Assembly (NCBI RefSeq): GCF_000374585.1
Contig: NZ_KB894648.1
Coordinates: 1-64,000, forward strand
Direction of reading: 5' to 3'
Length of the DNA stretch: 64,000 nt
Origin: Phocaeicola barnesiae DSM 18169 = JCM 13652
GTDB taxonomy: Bacteria > Bacteroidota > Bacteroidia > Bacteroidales > Bacteroidaceae
The notes under the pieces are model-generated. The model saw only the letters and a program-made list of their open reading frames with translations. It made no database searches and had not been told where the DNA came from. Shown here in pieces: positions 9,008 through 19,826 of the stretch. Positions within the stretch are counted from its first letter, which is position 1. Each line of letters starts with the position of its first letter. A program made the position numbers and the translations under genes.

Positions 9008-9838
9008 ATGGCAGAACAGGAAAACCTTCAAGAGACAAACGGACAGGCGGCGGAAGCCTTCGAATTGCCTGCCGACGGACGCATGGTGCTCCGTACGGAA
9101 AACCTGGTGAAAAAATACGGGAAACGTACGGTGGTGAGTCATGTCTCCATCAACGTGAAGCAAGGGGAAATCGTCGGACTGCTGGGGCCTAACGGCGCCG
9201 GTAAGACCACTTCATTCTATATGACCACCGGATTGATTGTGCCCAACGAAGGGCATATCTACCTGAACGATCAGGATATCACTTCCTACCCGGTGTACAA
9301 ACGTGCCCAGAATGGCATCGGCTACCTGGCACAGGAAGCTTCGGTGTTCCGGAAAATGAGCGTGGAGGACAATATCGCTTCGGTACTGGAGCTGACGAAG
9401 ACCTCGAAAGAATATCAGAAAGAGAAGCTGGAGAGCCTGATAGCCGAATTCCGCCTGCAGAAGGTGCGCAAGAACCTGGGAGACCAGCTTTCGGGAGGAG
9501 AACGCCGACGGACGGAAATCGCCCGCTGCCTGGCCATTGACCCGAAATTCATCATGCTGGACGAGCCGTTTGCGGGAGTAGACCCCATTGCGGTAGAAGA
9601 CATCCAGCACATCGTATGGAAACTGAAGGACAAGAATATCGGTATCCTGATTACCGACCACAACGTACAGGAAACCCTGAGTATTACGGACCGTGCCTAC
9701 CTGCTGTTCGAAGGGAAAATCCTGTTCCAAGGTACTCCGGAGGAGCTGGCAGCCAACCAGATTGTCCGTGAAAAATACTTGAGTAACAGTTTTGTACTGC
9801 GGCGGAAAGACTTCCAGCTGCGTGAAATCCGTGAATGA
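9008..9838 (+). CDS. lptB: LPS export ABC transporter ATP-binding protein LptB
   Basis: 276 aa. Walker [14 protein letters not shown]-loop, signature [16 protein letters not shown], Walker [14 protein letters not shown] and H-loop [18 protein letters not shown] is characteristic of LptB. Powers LPS extraction from the inner membrane with LptFG. An N-terminal extension of about 25 residues (rich in Glu/Gln/Ala) precedes the usual start, as is common in this phylum. Together with the divergent mlaEF-like operon it puts two lipid-trafficking systems next to each other. Confidence 0.93.
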   Translation: MAEQENLQETNGQAAEAFELPADGRMVLRTENLVKKYGKRTVVSHVSINVKQGEIVGLLGPNGAGKTTSFYMTTGLIVPNEGHIYLNDQDITSYPVYKRAQNGIGYLAQEASVFRKMSVEDNIASVLELTKTSKEYQKEKLESLIAEFRLQKVRKNLGDQLSGGERRRTEIARCLAIDPKFIMLDEPFAGVDPIAVEDIQHIVWKLKDKNIGILITDHNVQETLSITDRAYLLFEGKILFQGTPEELAANQIVREKYLSNSFVLRRKDFQLREIRE

Positions 9839-9870
9839 CCCGAGTTGTCCCGTTTTTTTTAGGGTGACAG

Positions 9871-9902
9871 TTTGGTAGTTGACGGATTAAACACTATTTT
9901 TG
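9871..9902 (+). promoter_or_regulatory. tig promoter
   Basis: -33 TTTG at 9871-9874 and -7 TATTTTTG at 9895-9902, 20-bp spacing; start codon 52 bp downstream of the -7. Confidence 0.75.
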
Positions 9903-9954
9903 CAACCTGTTTGGATAAAAGAAAAAGAAGTAACAATTAAAATAAAGATCGGAA

Positions 9955-11301
9955 ATGAATATTTCATTGCAAAATGTTGACAAAGTAAGTGCTGTACTTA
10001 CTGCTCAGATTGAAAAAGCTGACTATCAGGAAAAAGTAGAAAAGGCTCTGAAGACTTTGCGTCAGAGAGTAAATATGCCGGGATTCCGTAAGGGTATGGT
10101 TCCGATGGGACTCATCAAGAAACAGTATGGAACTTCTGTTCTGTTGGAAGAAGTAGACAAGCTGTTGCAGGAAAAAGTCGGCGAATACATCCGTGAAAAC
10201 AAGGTGAACATGCTGGGTACTCCGCTGCCGAAAGAAAATAACATCAACTTCGAAACAGACGAAAACTTCGAATTCTCTTTCGATATCGCTCTGGCTCCGG
10301 AATTCAACGTAGAACTGTCGGCTGCTGACAACCTCGATTACTACGACATCAATGTAACAGACGAAATGGTAGACCAGCAGGTGAAGATGTATACTCAGCG
10401 TACCGCTAAATATGAGAAAGTAGAAGACTATCAGGACAATGACATGCTGAAAGGTCTGCTGGCTGAACTGGACGAAAACGGTAACACCAAAGAAGGTGGC
10501 CTGCAGGTAGAAGGTGCTGTCATGATGCCTTCATACATGAAGAACGATGACCAGAAAGCTATCTTCAACGGCGCAAAGGTAAATACGGTGTTGGTATTCA
10601 ACCCGTCGGTAGCTTTCGACAACAACGAAGCTGAACTGGCTTCACTGTTGAAGGTGAAGAAGGAAGACGTTGCTGCTCACACCGGTAACTTCAGCTTCCA
10701 GATTGAAGAAATCACTCGCATGATTCCGGGTGAACTGACTCAGGAACTGTTCGACCAGGTATTGGGTGAAGGAAAGGCTTCAAACGAAGAAGAATTCCGC
10801 GCTCAGATCAAGGAAGCTATCGCTAAGCAGTTTGAAGGAGACAGCGACTACAAGTTCATGATCGATGTACGTACTTATCTGGCTAACAAGGTTGGTAAGC
10901 TGGAATTCGCTGACGGACTGATGAAACGTATCATGTTGGAAAACAACAAGGAAAAAGGCGAAGAGTTCGTAAACGAAAATTACGACAAGAGCCTGGAAGA
11001 ACTGACATGGCACCTGATCAAGGAAAAACTGGTAGAAGCTAACGGTATCAAGGTAGAACAGGGCGATATCACAGACATGGCGAAGGAAACTACCCGCGCT
11101 CAGTTCGCTCAGTACGGTATGATCAATGTTCCTGATGAACTGTTGGAAAACTATTCAAAGGAAATGCTGAAGAAACGTGAAAGCGTAGAGGCACTGGTTA
11201 ACCGCGTTATCGAATCTAAGTTGGGCGATGCGCTGAAAGCTCAGGTAACCCTGAACCACAAGGCCGTATCTGCAGAAGAATTCAATCAGATGTTCCAGTA
11301 A
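9955..11301 (+). CDS. tig: Trigger factor (ribosome-associated chaperone)
   Basis: 448 aa. The ribosome-binding signature appears as GFRKGMVPMGLIKKQYG near residues 42-58, the family's GFRxGxxP motif. A helical C-terminal substrate-cradling region rich in Glu/Lys follows. Binds at the peptide exit tunnel. Upstream of clpP-clpX, the classical order tig-clpP-clpX. Codon choice (GAA, AAA, GCT, GTA rich) is more biased than in its neighbours, as in highly expressed genes. Confidence 0.95.
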   Translation: MNISLQNVDKVSAVLTAQIEKADYQEKVEKALKTLRQRVNMPGFRKGMVPMGLIKKQYGTSVLLEEVDKLLQEKVGEYIRENKVNMLGTPLPKENNINFETDENFEFSFDIALAPEFNVELSAADNLDYYDINVTDEMVDQQVKMYTQRTAKYEKVEDYQDNDMLKGLLAELDENGNTKEGGLQVEGAVMMPSYMKNDDQKAIFNGAKVNTVLVFNPSVAFDNNEAELASLLKVKKEDVAAHTGNFSFQIEEITRMIPGELTQELFDQVLGEGKASNEEEFRAQIKEAIAKQFEGDSDYKFMIDVRTYLANKVGKLEFADGLMKRIMLENNKEKGEEFVNENYDKSLEELTWHLIKEKLVEANGIKVEQGDITDMAKETTRAQFAQYGMINVPDELLENYSKEMLKKRESVEALVNRVIESKLGDALKAQVTLNHKAVSAEEFNQMFQ

Positions 11302-11347
11302 TCTCTGATGAAAGCGGAATAAAGCAATTGCTAAAAAATATTAAAAG

Positions 11348-11440
11348 AAGAGAGGCTTTTGACCCGACTTTTTTCGTAGGAGACACGCGTTTTGTACCTT
11401 TGTTTCCTTCGGATGAAAGAGGTTGGAAGCCTCTCTTTTT
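11348..11440 (+). terminator. Long-range inverted repeat spanning the clpP promoter (candidate tig terminator)
   Basis: AAGAGAGGCTT (11348-11358) is a perfect complement to AAGCCTCTCTT (11427-11437), followed by TTT. The 68-nt loop contains the clpP -7 element. A transcript coming through from tig can form the stem plus U-tract; a transcript started at the clpP promoter lacks the first half. Confidence 0.55.
11395..11402 (+). promoter_or_regulatory. clpP promoter -7
   Basis: TACCTTTG, a perfect TAnnTTTG, 53 bp upstream of the clpP start. Confidence 0.7.
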
Positions 11441-11455
11441 AATATAAAAATAAGA

Positions 11456-12136
11456 ATGGAAATGAAAGATGATTTTAGAAAGTATGCTACCAAACATTTG
11501 GGTATGAGTAGCATGGTACTTGATGACGTAATCAACTCGCAGGCCAGTTATCTGAATCCTTATATCCTGGAGGAACGCCAGTTGAACGTTACTCAGCTGG
11601 ATGTCTTCTCCCGTTTGATGATGGACCGCATCATCTTCCTGGGAACTCCCATCGACGATTATACAGCCAACACCTTGCAGGCACAGTTGCTGTACCTGGA
11701 CTCAGTAGATTCCGGCAAGGACATCTCTATTTATATCAACTCTCCGGGCGGCTCGGTATATGCCGGTCTGGGTATTTATGATACCATGCAGTTCATCAGC
11801 AGCGATGTCGCTACAATCTGTACCGGAATGGCGGCTTCGATGGCGGCCGTACTGCTGGTAGCCGGAAAAGAAGGAAAACGTTCTGCATTGACCCACTCAC
11901 GGGTGATGATTCACCAGCCGATGGGCGGCGCACAGGGACAGGCATCGGATATTGAAATCACAGCCCGCGAAATCCAAAAGTTGAAAAAGGAACTGTATAC
12001 CATTATCGCCGATCATTCGCATACTGACTTCGATAAGGTGTGGGCAGACTCTGACCGCGACTACTGGATGACTGCTCAGGAAGCCAAGGAATATGGCATG
12101 ATTGATGAAGTCCTTTCACGCAAGCCTTCACTCTAA
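11456..12136 (+). CDS. clpP: ATP-dependent Clp protease proteolytic subunit
   Basis: 226 aa serine peptidase that forms the degradation chamber for ClpX. The catalytic Ser lies in TGMAASMAA, the His in [10 protein letters not shown] and the Asp in the ADSDRDYW region; [12 protein letters not shown] is the substrate-binding strand. I use ATG 11456 ([16 protein letters not shown]); a longer frame from 11423 would start inside the leader hairpin. clpX follows after 44 bp. Confidence 0.96.
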   Translation: MEMKDDFRKYATKHLGMSSMVLDDVINSQASYLNPYILEERQLNVTQLDVFSRLMMDRIIFLGTPIDDYTANTLQAQLLYLDSVDSGKDISIYINSPGGSVYAGLGIYDTMQFISSDVATICTGMAASMAAVLLVAGKEGKRSALTHSRVMIHQPMGGAQGQASDIEITAREIQKLKKELYTIIADHSHTDFDKVWADSDRDYWMTAQEAKEYGMIDEVLSRKPSL

Positions 12137-12180
12137 CGGGGAAGGCCTGTGTATTTGTCGTTCATTTAAAACAGATTATT

Positions 12181-13428
12181 TTGGAAGATAAGAAATCAAC
12201 AAAAGGCAACAAACGGCACTGCAGTTTCTGCGGCCGTTCGGAAGATGAGGTCGGTTTCCTGATTACCGGCGTCAACGGATGTATCTGTGACAGTTGTTCG
12301 GAACAGGCCCATGAAATCGTGAAAGAGGCCATGCGGCAGAAGAACAGCCCTAGTAGCTTGAACCTGAGTGAACTGCCGAAACCGAAAGAAATCAAGGACT
12401 TCCTGGACCAGTATGTCATCGGCCAGGACGACGCCAAACGTTATTTGTCGGTAGCGGTATATAATCATTACAAACGGTTGATGCAGCCGGTAACCAAGGA
12501 TGATGTGGAAATTGAAAAATCAAACATCATCATGGTGGGAAGCACCGGTACAGGCAAGACCTTGCTGGCGCGTACCATTGCCAAGTTGCTGAATGTACCT
12601 TTTACCATTGTCGACGCTACAGTCTTGACAGAAGCCGGTTATGTGGGTGAAGACATCGAAAGTATCCTGACCCGTTTGCTGCAGGTGGCCGATTACAATG
12701 TGGAAGAGGCGGAACGGGGAATCGTCTTCATCGATGAAATCGATAAGATTGCCCGTAAGGGGGACAACCCTTCCATTACGCGTGATGTGAGTGGAGAAGG
12801 TGTACAGCAGGGCTTGCTGAAGCTGCTGGAGGGCTCCATCGTGAATGTTCCTCCCCAAGGCGGACGTAAGCATCCGGAACAGAAGCTGATTCCGGTCAAT
12901 ACGAAGAATATCCTGTTTATCTGTGGAGGTGCCTTCGACGGTATCGAACGGAAGATTGCGCAGCGCCTGAATACGCATGTGGTAGGATATGGCGCAGCCA
13001 AGTCTACCGTCAACATTGACCGCAAGAACATGATGCAGTATATCGCTCCCCAAGACCTGAAGTCATTTGGTCTGATTCCGGAAATCATCGGTCGTCTGCC
13101 GATTCTGACTTACCTGAATCCGTTGGACCGTACCGCCTTGCGGAATATCCTGACTGAGCCGAAGAACTCTATCATCAAGCAATATATCAAGCTTTTCGAG
13201 ATGGATGGGGTGAAGCTGGATTTCGAACCCGATGTGTTCGAGTTTATAGTCGATAAAGCCATCGAGTATAAATTGGGAGCACGCGGCTTGCGCTCGATTG
13301 TGGAAACCATCATGATGGATACCATGTTTGATATTCCTTCGCGGAAAGTCGATCATTTTACAGTTACCTTGGACTATGCCAAGGAGCAGATGGATAAGGC
13401 CAATCTTTCTAGGTTGCAGATGGCCTGA
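12181..13428 (+). CDS. clpX: ATP-dependent Clp protease ATP-binding subunit ClpX
   Basis: 415 aa AAA+ unfoldase. N-terminal zinc-binding domain CSFCGR...CICDSCSEQ (residues 14-42), Walker A GSTGTGKT near 120, Walker [11 protein letters not shown] near 180, and pore region GYVGED. The frame opens with TTG at 12181; no in-frame ATG lies between that codon and the zinc domain, so TTG is the likely start. Downstream of clpP in the same operon. Confidence 0.95.
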   Translation: MEDKKSTKGNKRHCSFCGRSEDEVGFLITGVNGCICDSCSEQAHEIVKEAMRQKNSPSSLNLSELPKPKEIKDFLDQYVIGQDDAKRYLSVAVYNHYKRLMQPVTKDDVEIEKSNIIMVGSTGTGKTLLARTIAKLLNVPFTIVDATVLTEAGYVGEDIESILTRLLQVADYNVEEAERGIVFIDEIDKIARKGDNPSITRDVSGEGVQQGLLKLLEGSIVNVPPQGGRKHPEQKLIPVNTKNILFICGGAFDGIERKIAQRLNTHVVGYGAAKSTVNIDRKNMMQYIAPQDLKSFGLIPEIIGRLPILTYLNPLDRTALRNILTEPKNSIIKQYIKLFEMDGVKLDFEPDVFEFIVDKAIEYKLGARGLRSIVETIMMDTMFDIPSRKVDHFTVTLDYAKEQMDKANLSRLQMA

Positions 13429-13481
13429 ACGAAAAAAGTAGAGAGAAAATACAAATCTTCAGTAAAATAATAGGCTGAAAA

Positions 13482-13514
13482 TTTGTGTAATTTGGAAAGT
13501 TGTTTATAACTTTG
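13482..13514 (+). promoter_or_regulatory. recQ promoter
   Basis: -33 TTTG at 13482-13485 and -7 TAACTTTG at 13507-13514, 21-bp spacing; start codon 52 bp downstream. Confidence 0.7.
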
Positions 13515-13566
13515 TTATCATGAGATTCATTCTTACAAAGAGAAACTACTAATAAAATCTAGGACA

Positions 13567-15750
13567 ATGACGGAAAATATCAATTTAGCGGAGCAACTGA
13601 AAAAATATTTTGGTTTTGATACCTTTAAAGGAAATCAGGAAGCCATCATCAGAAACCTGCTCGCCGGAAAGGATACGTTTGTATTGATGCCTACCGGGGG
13701 TGGAAAGTCGTTATGCTACCAGCTGCCTTCCCTGCTGATGGAAGGAACAGCAATTGTTATTTCACCGCTCATAGCCTTGATGAAGAATCAGGTGGACGCC
13801 ATGCGTAACTTCAGCGAAGAAGACGGCGTGGCCCATTTTATCAATTCGTCATTGACCAAGTCGGCCATCGAGCAGGTCAAGGCAGATATCCTTGCCGGAA
13901 AGACCAAGCTGCTGTATGTCGCTCCTGAATCGCTGACGAAGGAAGATAATGTAGGCTTCTTGAAACATGTGAAGATTTCTTTCTATGCCGTGGACGAGGC
14001 GCATTGTATTTCTGAATGGGGACATGATTTCCGTCCGGAATACCGCCGCATCCGTCCCATCATCAATGAAATAGGGAAAGCGCCTATCATCGCGTTGACC
14101 GCTACGGCTACTCCGAAGGTGAAGATGGATATCCAGAAGAGCCTGGGTATTACAGACGCTACGGAATTCAAGTCGTCGTTCAACCGCCCGAACCTGTATT
14201 ATGAGGTACGCCCGAAGACCAACAACGTAGATAAGGACATCATCAAGTTCATCAAGCAGAATCCGGAGAAATCGGGTATCATTTATTGCTTGAGCCGCAA
14301 AAAGGTGGAAGAACTGACCGAGATACTCTGTGCCAACGGTATCAAGGCACGTGCCTATCACGCGGGAATGGATTCGGCTACGCGAAACGCCAATCAGGAC
14401 GCGTTTCTGAAGGAGGATATCGAGGTGATAGTAGCTACCATCGCGTTTGGTATGGGTATCGACAAGCCGGACGTGCGCTTTGTGATTCATTATGATGTGC
14501 CTAAAAGCCTGGAAGGCTATTATCAGGAAACCGGACGGGCCGGACGGGATGGAGGGGAAGGACAGTGCATCACCTTCTATTCCAACAAGGACTTGCAGAA
14601 ACTGGAGAAGTTCATGCAGGGAAAGCCGGTATCTGAACAGGAAATCGGAAAACAGCTGCTGCTGGAAACAGCGGCGTATGCCGAATCGTCCGTATGTCGT
14701 AGAAAGGTACTCTTGCATTATTTCGGAGAAGAATATACTGAGGACAATTGTGGAAACTGTGATAACTGTTTAAATCCGAAAAAACAAGTGGAAGCTCAGG
14801 ACTCGTTGTGTGCAGTGATTGAAACAATCATTGCGGTGAAAGAAAATTTCAAACAAGATTATATCGTAGATGTGCTGTTGGGTAGAGAAACTTCGGAAGT
14901 ATTGGCCCATAAGCACGAAGACTTGGAGGTGTTCGGTTCCGGAATGGGTGAGGAAGACCGGTTGTGGAACGCGGTCATCCGTCAGGGACTGATTGCCGGA
15001 TACCTGGACAAGGATGTCGAAAATTACGGCCTGCTTAAGGTGACTCCGGAAGGACACAAATTCTTGAAGAAACCCAAATCATTCAAGATTGTAGAAGATA
15101 CGGATTTCGATGAAGAAGAAGCGGAAGAGACTCCGATGCGGAGCGGCGCTTCGTGTGCGGTCGATCCGGTGCTGTACTCCATGCTGAAGGATTTGCGTAA
15201 GAAGATGTCAAAGAAGCTGGACGTTCCTCCTTACGTCATTTTCCAGGATCCTTCGCTGGAAGCCATGGCAACCATCTATCCGGTTACATTGGAGGAACTT
15301 CAGAATATTCCGGGAGTGGGAGCCGGAAAGGCAAAGCGTTATGGTCAGGAATTCTGTGAACTGATCAGAAAGCACTGCGACGAAAACGAGATAGACCGTC
15401 CGGAAGATTTGCGCGTACGTACTGTCGCCAACAAATCGAAACTGAAGGTATCCATTATTCAAAGCATCGACCGGAAAGTGGCATTGGATGACATTGCTGT
15501 AGCCAAAGGTATCGAGTTCAGTGAACTGCTGGATGAAATCGAAGCTATTGTTTATTCAGGTACCAAACTGAATATCGATTATTTCCTGAACGAAATCATG
15601 GATGAAGATCACATGCAGGACATCTATGATTATTTCAAGGAATCTACTACCGATAAGATTGATGATGCAATGGATGAGCTGGGCGACGATTATACGGAAG
15701 ACGAAATCCGTCTGGTTCGCATCAAGTTCATATCAGAGATGGCCAACTGA
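13567..15750 (+). CDS. recQ: ATP-dependent DNA helicase RecQ
   Basis: 727 aa, longer than the roughly 610 aa of E. coli RecQ. Walker A MPTGGGKSLCYQLP near residue 40, DEAH box AVDEAHCISEWGHDF, motif VI QETGRAGRDG, the RecQ zinc cluster (CRRKVLLHYFGE then CGNCDNC near 380-400), a winged helix, and an HRDC-like domain near 530-600 (LQNIPGVGAGKAKRYG). The remaining ~120 C-terminal acidic residues form a helical tail found in the long RecQ form of this phylum. Unwinds DNA 3'-5' in repair. Monocistronic: own promoter and terminator. Confidence 0.95.
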   Translation: MTENINLAEQLKKYFGFDTFKGNQEAIIRNLLAGKDTFVLMPTGGGKSLCYQLPSLLMEGTAIVISPLIALMKNQVDAMRNFSEEDGVAHFINSSLTKSAIEQVKADILAGKTKLLYVAPESLTKEDNVGFLKHVKISFYAVDEAHCISEWGHDFRPEYRRIRPIINEIGKAPIIALTATATPKVKMDIQKSLGITDATEFKSSFNRPNLYYEVRPKTNNVDKDIIKFIKQNPEKSGIIYCLSRKKVEELTEILCANGIKARAYHAGMDSATRNANQDAFLKEDIEVIVATIAFGMGIDKPDVRFVIHYDVPKSLEGYYQETGRAGRDGGEGQCITFYSNKDLQKLEKFMQGKPVSEQEIGKQLLLETAAYAESSVCRRKVLLHYFGEEYTEDNCGNCDNCLNPKKQVEAQDSLCAVIETIIAVKENFKQDYIVDVLLGRETSEVLAHKHEDLEVFGSGMGEEDRLWNAVIRQGLIAGYLDKDVENYGLLKVTPEGHKFLKKPKSFKIVEDTDFDEEEAEETPMRSGASCAVDPVLYSMLKDLRKKMSKKLDVPPYVIFQDPSLEAMATIYPVTLEELQNIPGVGAGKAKRYGQEFCELIRKHCDENEIDRPEDLRVRTVANKSKLKVSIIQSIDRKVALDDIAVAKGIEFSELLDEIEAIVYSGTKLNIDYFLNEIMDEDHMQDIYDYFKESTTDKIDDAMDELGDDYTEDEIRLVRIKFISEMAN

Positions 15751-15772
15751 TCATTGTCACGATAGCATACGT

Positions 15773-15825
15773 GTGGTAACAGGGTAGACAGAGGCTTCTG
15801 TCACACCCTGTTGCCACATTTTTTT
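15773..15825 (+). terminator. recQ terminator
   Basis: GTGGTAACAGGGT (15773-15785) pairs with ACCCTGTTGCCAC (15805-15817) with one wobble; an inner GACAGA/TCTGTC extends it; seven T follow (15819-15825). Confidence 0.93.
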
Positions 15826-15906
15826 CGGATACCGTCCGGTGTGTGGCAAATGAAGCGTAAATAAAAAAAAGATGTTAAGCATGCTTCTGAATTTGAATAA
15901 AAATTG

Positions 15907-15914
15907 TATATTTG
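15907..15914 (+). promoter_or_regulatory. guaB promoter -7
   Basis: TATATTTG, a perfect TAnnTTTG, 30 bp upstream of the guaB start. Confidence 0.7.
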
Positions 15915-15938
15915 CACGCAATAAATTCTAAAGCATAA

Positions 15939-17420
<1,482 letters not shown>

Positions 17421-17455
17421 TTTTGAGATTAATCAGAACTGAACGATAAAGAATC

Positions 17456-17515
17456 GGGCACGAGTTACACGATGGAATACAGTGACTATTCCAGGGGTGT
17501 GATTCGTGCCTGTTT
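17456..17515 (+). terminator. guaB compound terminator
   Basis: Outer stem GGGCACGAGTTACAC (17456-17470)/GTGTGATTCGTGCC (17497-17510), inner perfect hairpin TGGAATA (17473-17479)/TATTCCA (17487-17493), then TGTTTT. Confidence 0.85.
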
Positions 17516-17533
17516 TGTCATTGAAGGAAATAT

Positions 17534-18928
17534 ATGAACAGCAAACGATTGTGGGGGTTCCTGTTGGGAATCGTCCTTCTGTACACTTTACCGATGTACG
17601 GTGCCATGCCGGACAAGACGCTGCTGCGTATCGGCGGGAACGAAGTTACCTCTTCGGAGTTCGAATCTTATTACCGCATGTACGCCGATTCTGCGATGGA
17701 GACACCGCAGCATTACCTGTCTCGTTTTGTCCTGTTCAAATTGAAGGTGGCCGATGCCCGTCGGCAGGGGTGGGATACGCTCCCAGATTTCCGGCAGGCA
17801 TGCAGCGTACTTCAGGCTCAGGTCCTGAAGCGGGCACTGGTAGATGCCGATAAGAAAAAGGCTTTTCTGCGTGAATGTTATCAGCGGGAATCGGCACGGG
17901 TACAGTTGCGCCAGTGGGTGCGTATGGAGAGTGTCAGTATTCTGCTTCCGCAGTCCGCCTCCAGGAGTTGGTTGCGGCAGGCACAGGACCGGATGGAGGA
18001 GGTCAGCCGGAAGTTGCGCCAGGGAATGAGCCTGGAAGAAGCAGTCGGACAGTTTCCGCAGCAGAAGGACATCAGTCTCGTGGTGGATACGGATACACTC
18101 TGGCGTCCGGTGGCAGGACTTCTGCAGGAGTTCTCTGCTCCTTTGCTGGAAATGGACGCAGGCGATTATTCCGCTCCTTTTGTTTCTCCGTTAGGAGTTC
18201 ATCTGGTCCGTCTGTTGGAACGGAAGCAGGAAGTCGGTTTCACACAGGCCTTGCCTTTACTGGAAAGTTACCTGGACAGATTGGGTGCCAGCTCACAGTG
18301 CCTGAACATGGATGCCTATACGGCTTGGAACGGCCAGAGTAAAGGGGCTATTCCTGAAGCGGTGCGTTTGGAACTGCAACAGGTAGCCGATGGCTTGCTG
18401 GCTGCCTGTTGGGATAAGCAGAATCACATCGGCGGTCATGCGGATGTGTCTGCGGCCGAACTGGAGCGGTATTTCGACCGGAACCGTTCGGAATATGCCT
18501 GGGCTTTCCCTCATTATAAAGGGGCCGTCGTTCATTGTCAGGATAAGAAGGCGGCCAAGAAAATCCGGAAGATGTTGAAGAAAATGCCTGAGAGTGAATG
18601 GAACGCGGCCATCCGGAAATGGTCGGAGGAACATCCCGACAGTCCGGCACAGATACAGCAGGGGCTGTTTCAGATAGGGAAGAATCCCTATGTCGATAAG
18701 CTGGCCTTCAAGTGCGGGGCCTATCAGCCGAAGGAAGGTTTCCCTTATGTCTTTGTGCTGGGGAAACGGTTGAAGGGACCGGAAGTTTATACGGATGTAC
18801 GCCACGAGGTATTGGAGGATTTCCGGATGGCTCAGGAGGAAGTCCGTCTGGGTGATTTGCGGAAGCGGTTTGCGGTGGAAATCAATCCGGAGATTTTAAA
18901 AACCGTTAATTCTAGCGGAAGTAATTAA
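17534..18928 (+). CDS. Periplasmic PpiC/parvulin-type peptidyl-prolyl isomerase
   Basis: 464 aa. Signal peptide at residues 1-24 (hydrophobic GFLLGIVLLYTL then YGAMP). A SurA-like N-terminal chaperone region (SEFESYYRMYADS, then LSRFVLFKLKVADARRQGWDT) is followed by a parvulin-like segment about residues 130-240 (LRQGMSLEEAVGQFP ... FVSPLGVHLVRLLER) and a second degenerate one near 310-420. First of three consecutive PPIase-family genes, hence a probable outer-membrane-protein folding operon with surA and ostA. Whether the parvulin active site is functional is uncertain because conserved residues are hard to align by eye. Confidence 0.8.
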   Translation: MNSKRLWGFLLGIVLLYTLPMYGAMPDKTLLRIGGNEVTSSEFESYYRMYADSAMETPQHYLSRFVLFKLKVADARRQGWDTLPDFRQACSVLQAQVLKRALVDADKKKAFLRECYQRESARVQLRQWVRMESVSILLPQSASRSWLRQAQDRMEEVSRKLRQGMSLEEAVGQFPQQKDISLVVDTDTLWRPVAGLLQEFSAPLLEMDAGDYSAPFVSPLGVHLVRLLERKQEVGFTQALPLLESYLDRLGASSQCLNMDAYTAWNGQSKGAIPEAVRLELQQVADGLLAACWDKQNHIGGHADVSAAELERYFDRNRSEYAWAFPHYKGAVVHCQDKKAAKKIRKMLKKMPESEWNAAIRKWSEEHPDSPAQIQQGLFQIGKNPYVDKLAFKCGAYQPKEGFPYVFVLGKRLKGPEVYTDVRHEVLEDFRMAQEEVRLGDLRKRFAVEINPEILKTVNSSGSN

Positions 18929-18963
18929 TTTATAGTGTATCTTCGTTCACTCAATTGTCATTC

Positions 18964-19818
18964 ATGAAGCTGAAAGAAGCATTTGGAGGGATTTTCGCAC
19001 TGTCGCTACTGCTGTCCGGTTGCAGTCAGTCTGTAGACCATCATGGAAAAACTCCGTTGGTGGAAGCCGGTGGTGTGTTCCTGTATCGTGAAGACTTGCT
19101 GCCTGTTATTCCTCCTGCACTGAAGGGAAAGGACAGTGCCCGGTTTGCCGAGGCATACATTCGTGAATGGATAGAAGATGCCTTGCTTTTTCAGAAAGCT
19201 GAAGGGAATATTCCTGACAATGCCGCCATCAACGAACGGGTAGCGGCTTACCGGCGTGCATTGATTATGCATACTTACGAAGAAGAACTGGTGCGTCAGG
19301 AGGTCGGCGAATACGTTACCGATGCGGAGATTGAACAGTATTATCTGCAGAACAAGGAGCGTTTCCGGGCTGACCAGCCTTACATTCAGGGGCTGTTCCT
19401 GAAGGTCCCGCTTCATGCGCCGCAATTGAATCAGGTCCGTGCCTGGTGCAGGAAAGTTACGGCGGACAATATCGATAAGCTGGAAAAGTACAGCATTGGC
19501 AATGCGGTGAGCTATGACAGCTTTCTGGACGGATGGAAGCCGGTATCGGAATACGCAGGGAAACTACCGGCACGGACACTTACGTCCGACCCCGATTATC
19601 TGAACCGGAACCGGAACGTGGAAGTCCGTGATACGGCTTTCTGTTATTTCCTGCACGTTGAGAATTATTTGCCTCCTGGAGGCACATTGCCTTTGGAACA
19701 TGCCAGGAATGAGATCAAGGAACTATTAATTAACCTGAAGCGGGTAGATTATATAAATCAGATGAAGAAGAATCTGTATACTACCGCTTCAGAAAACAAG
19801 GAAATAATCTATTATTGA
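18964..19818 (+). CDS. SurA/PpiC-related periplasmic lipoprotein
   Basis: 284 aa. Lipobox LLLSGC with the lipidated Cys near residue 19 (starting at ATG 18964; a TTG at 18955 would add three residues). The body matches the helical SurA-N/PpiC-related fold (YIREWIEDALLFQKAEGN, EYVTDAEIEQYYLQNKERF) but I cannot find a clear parvulin catalytic domain, so it may be chaperone-only. Lies 35 bp after the previous PPIase and 8 bp before surA. Confidence 0.75.
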   Translation: MKLKEAFGGIFALSLLLSGCSQSVDHHGKTPLVEAGGVFLYREDLLPVIPPALKGKDSARFAEAYIREWIEDALLFQKAEGNIPDNAAINERVAAYRRALIMHTYEEELVRQEVGEYVTDAEIEQYYLQNKERFRADQPYIQGLFLKVPLHAPQLNQVRAWCRKVTADNIDKLEKYSIGNAVSYDSFLDGWKPVSEYAGKLPARTLTSDPDYLNRNRNVEVRDTAFCYFLHVENYLPPGGTLPLEHARNEIKELLINLKRVDYINQMKKNLYTTASENKEIIYY

Positions 19819-19826
19819 CTATTCGG

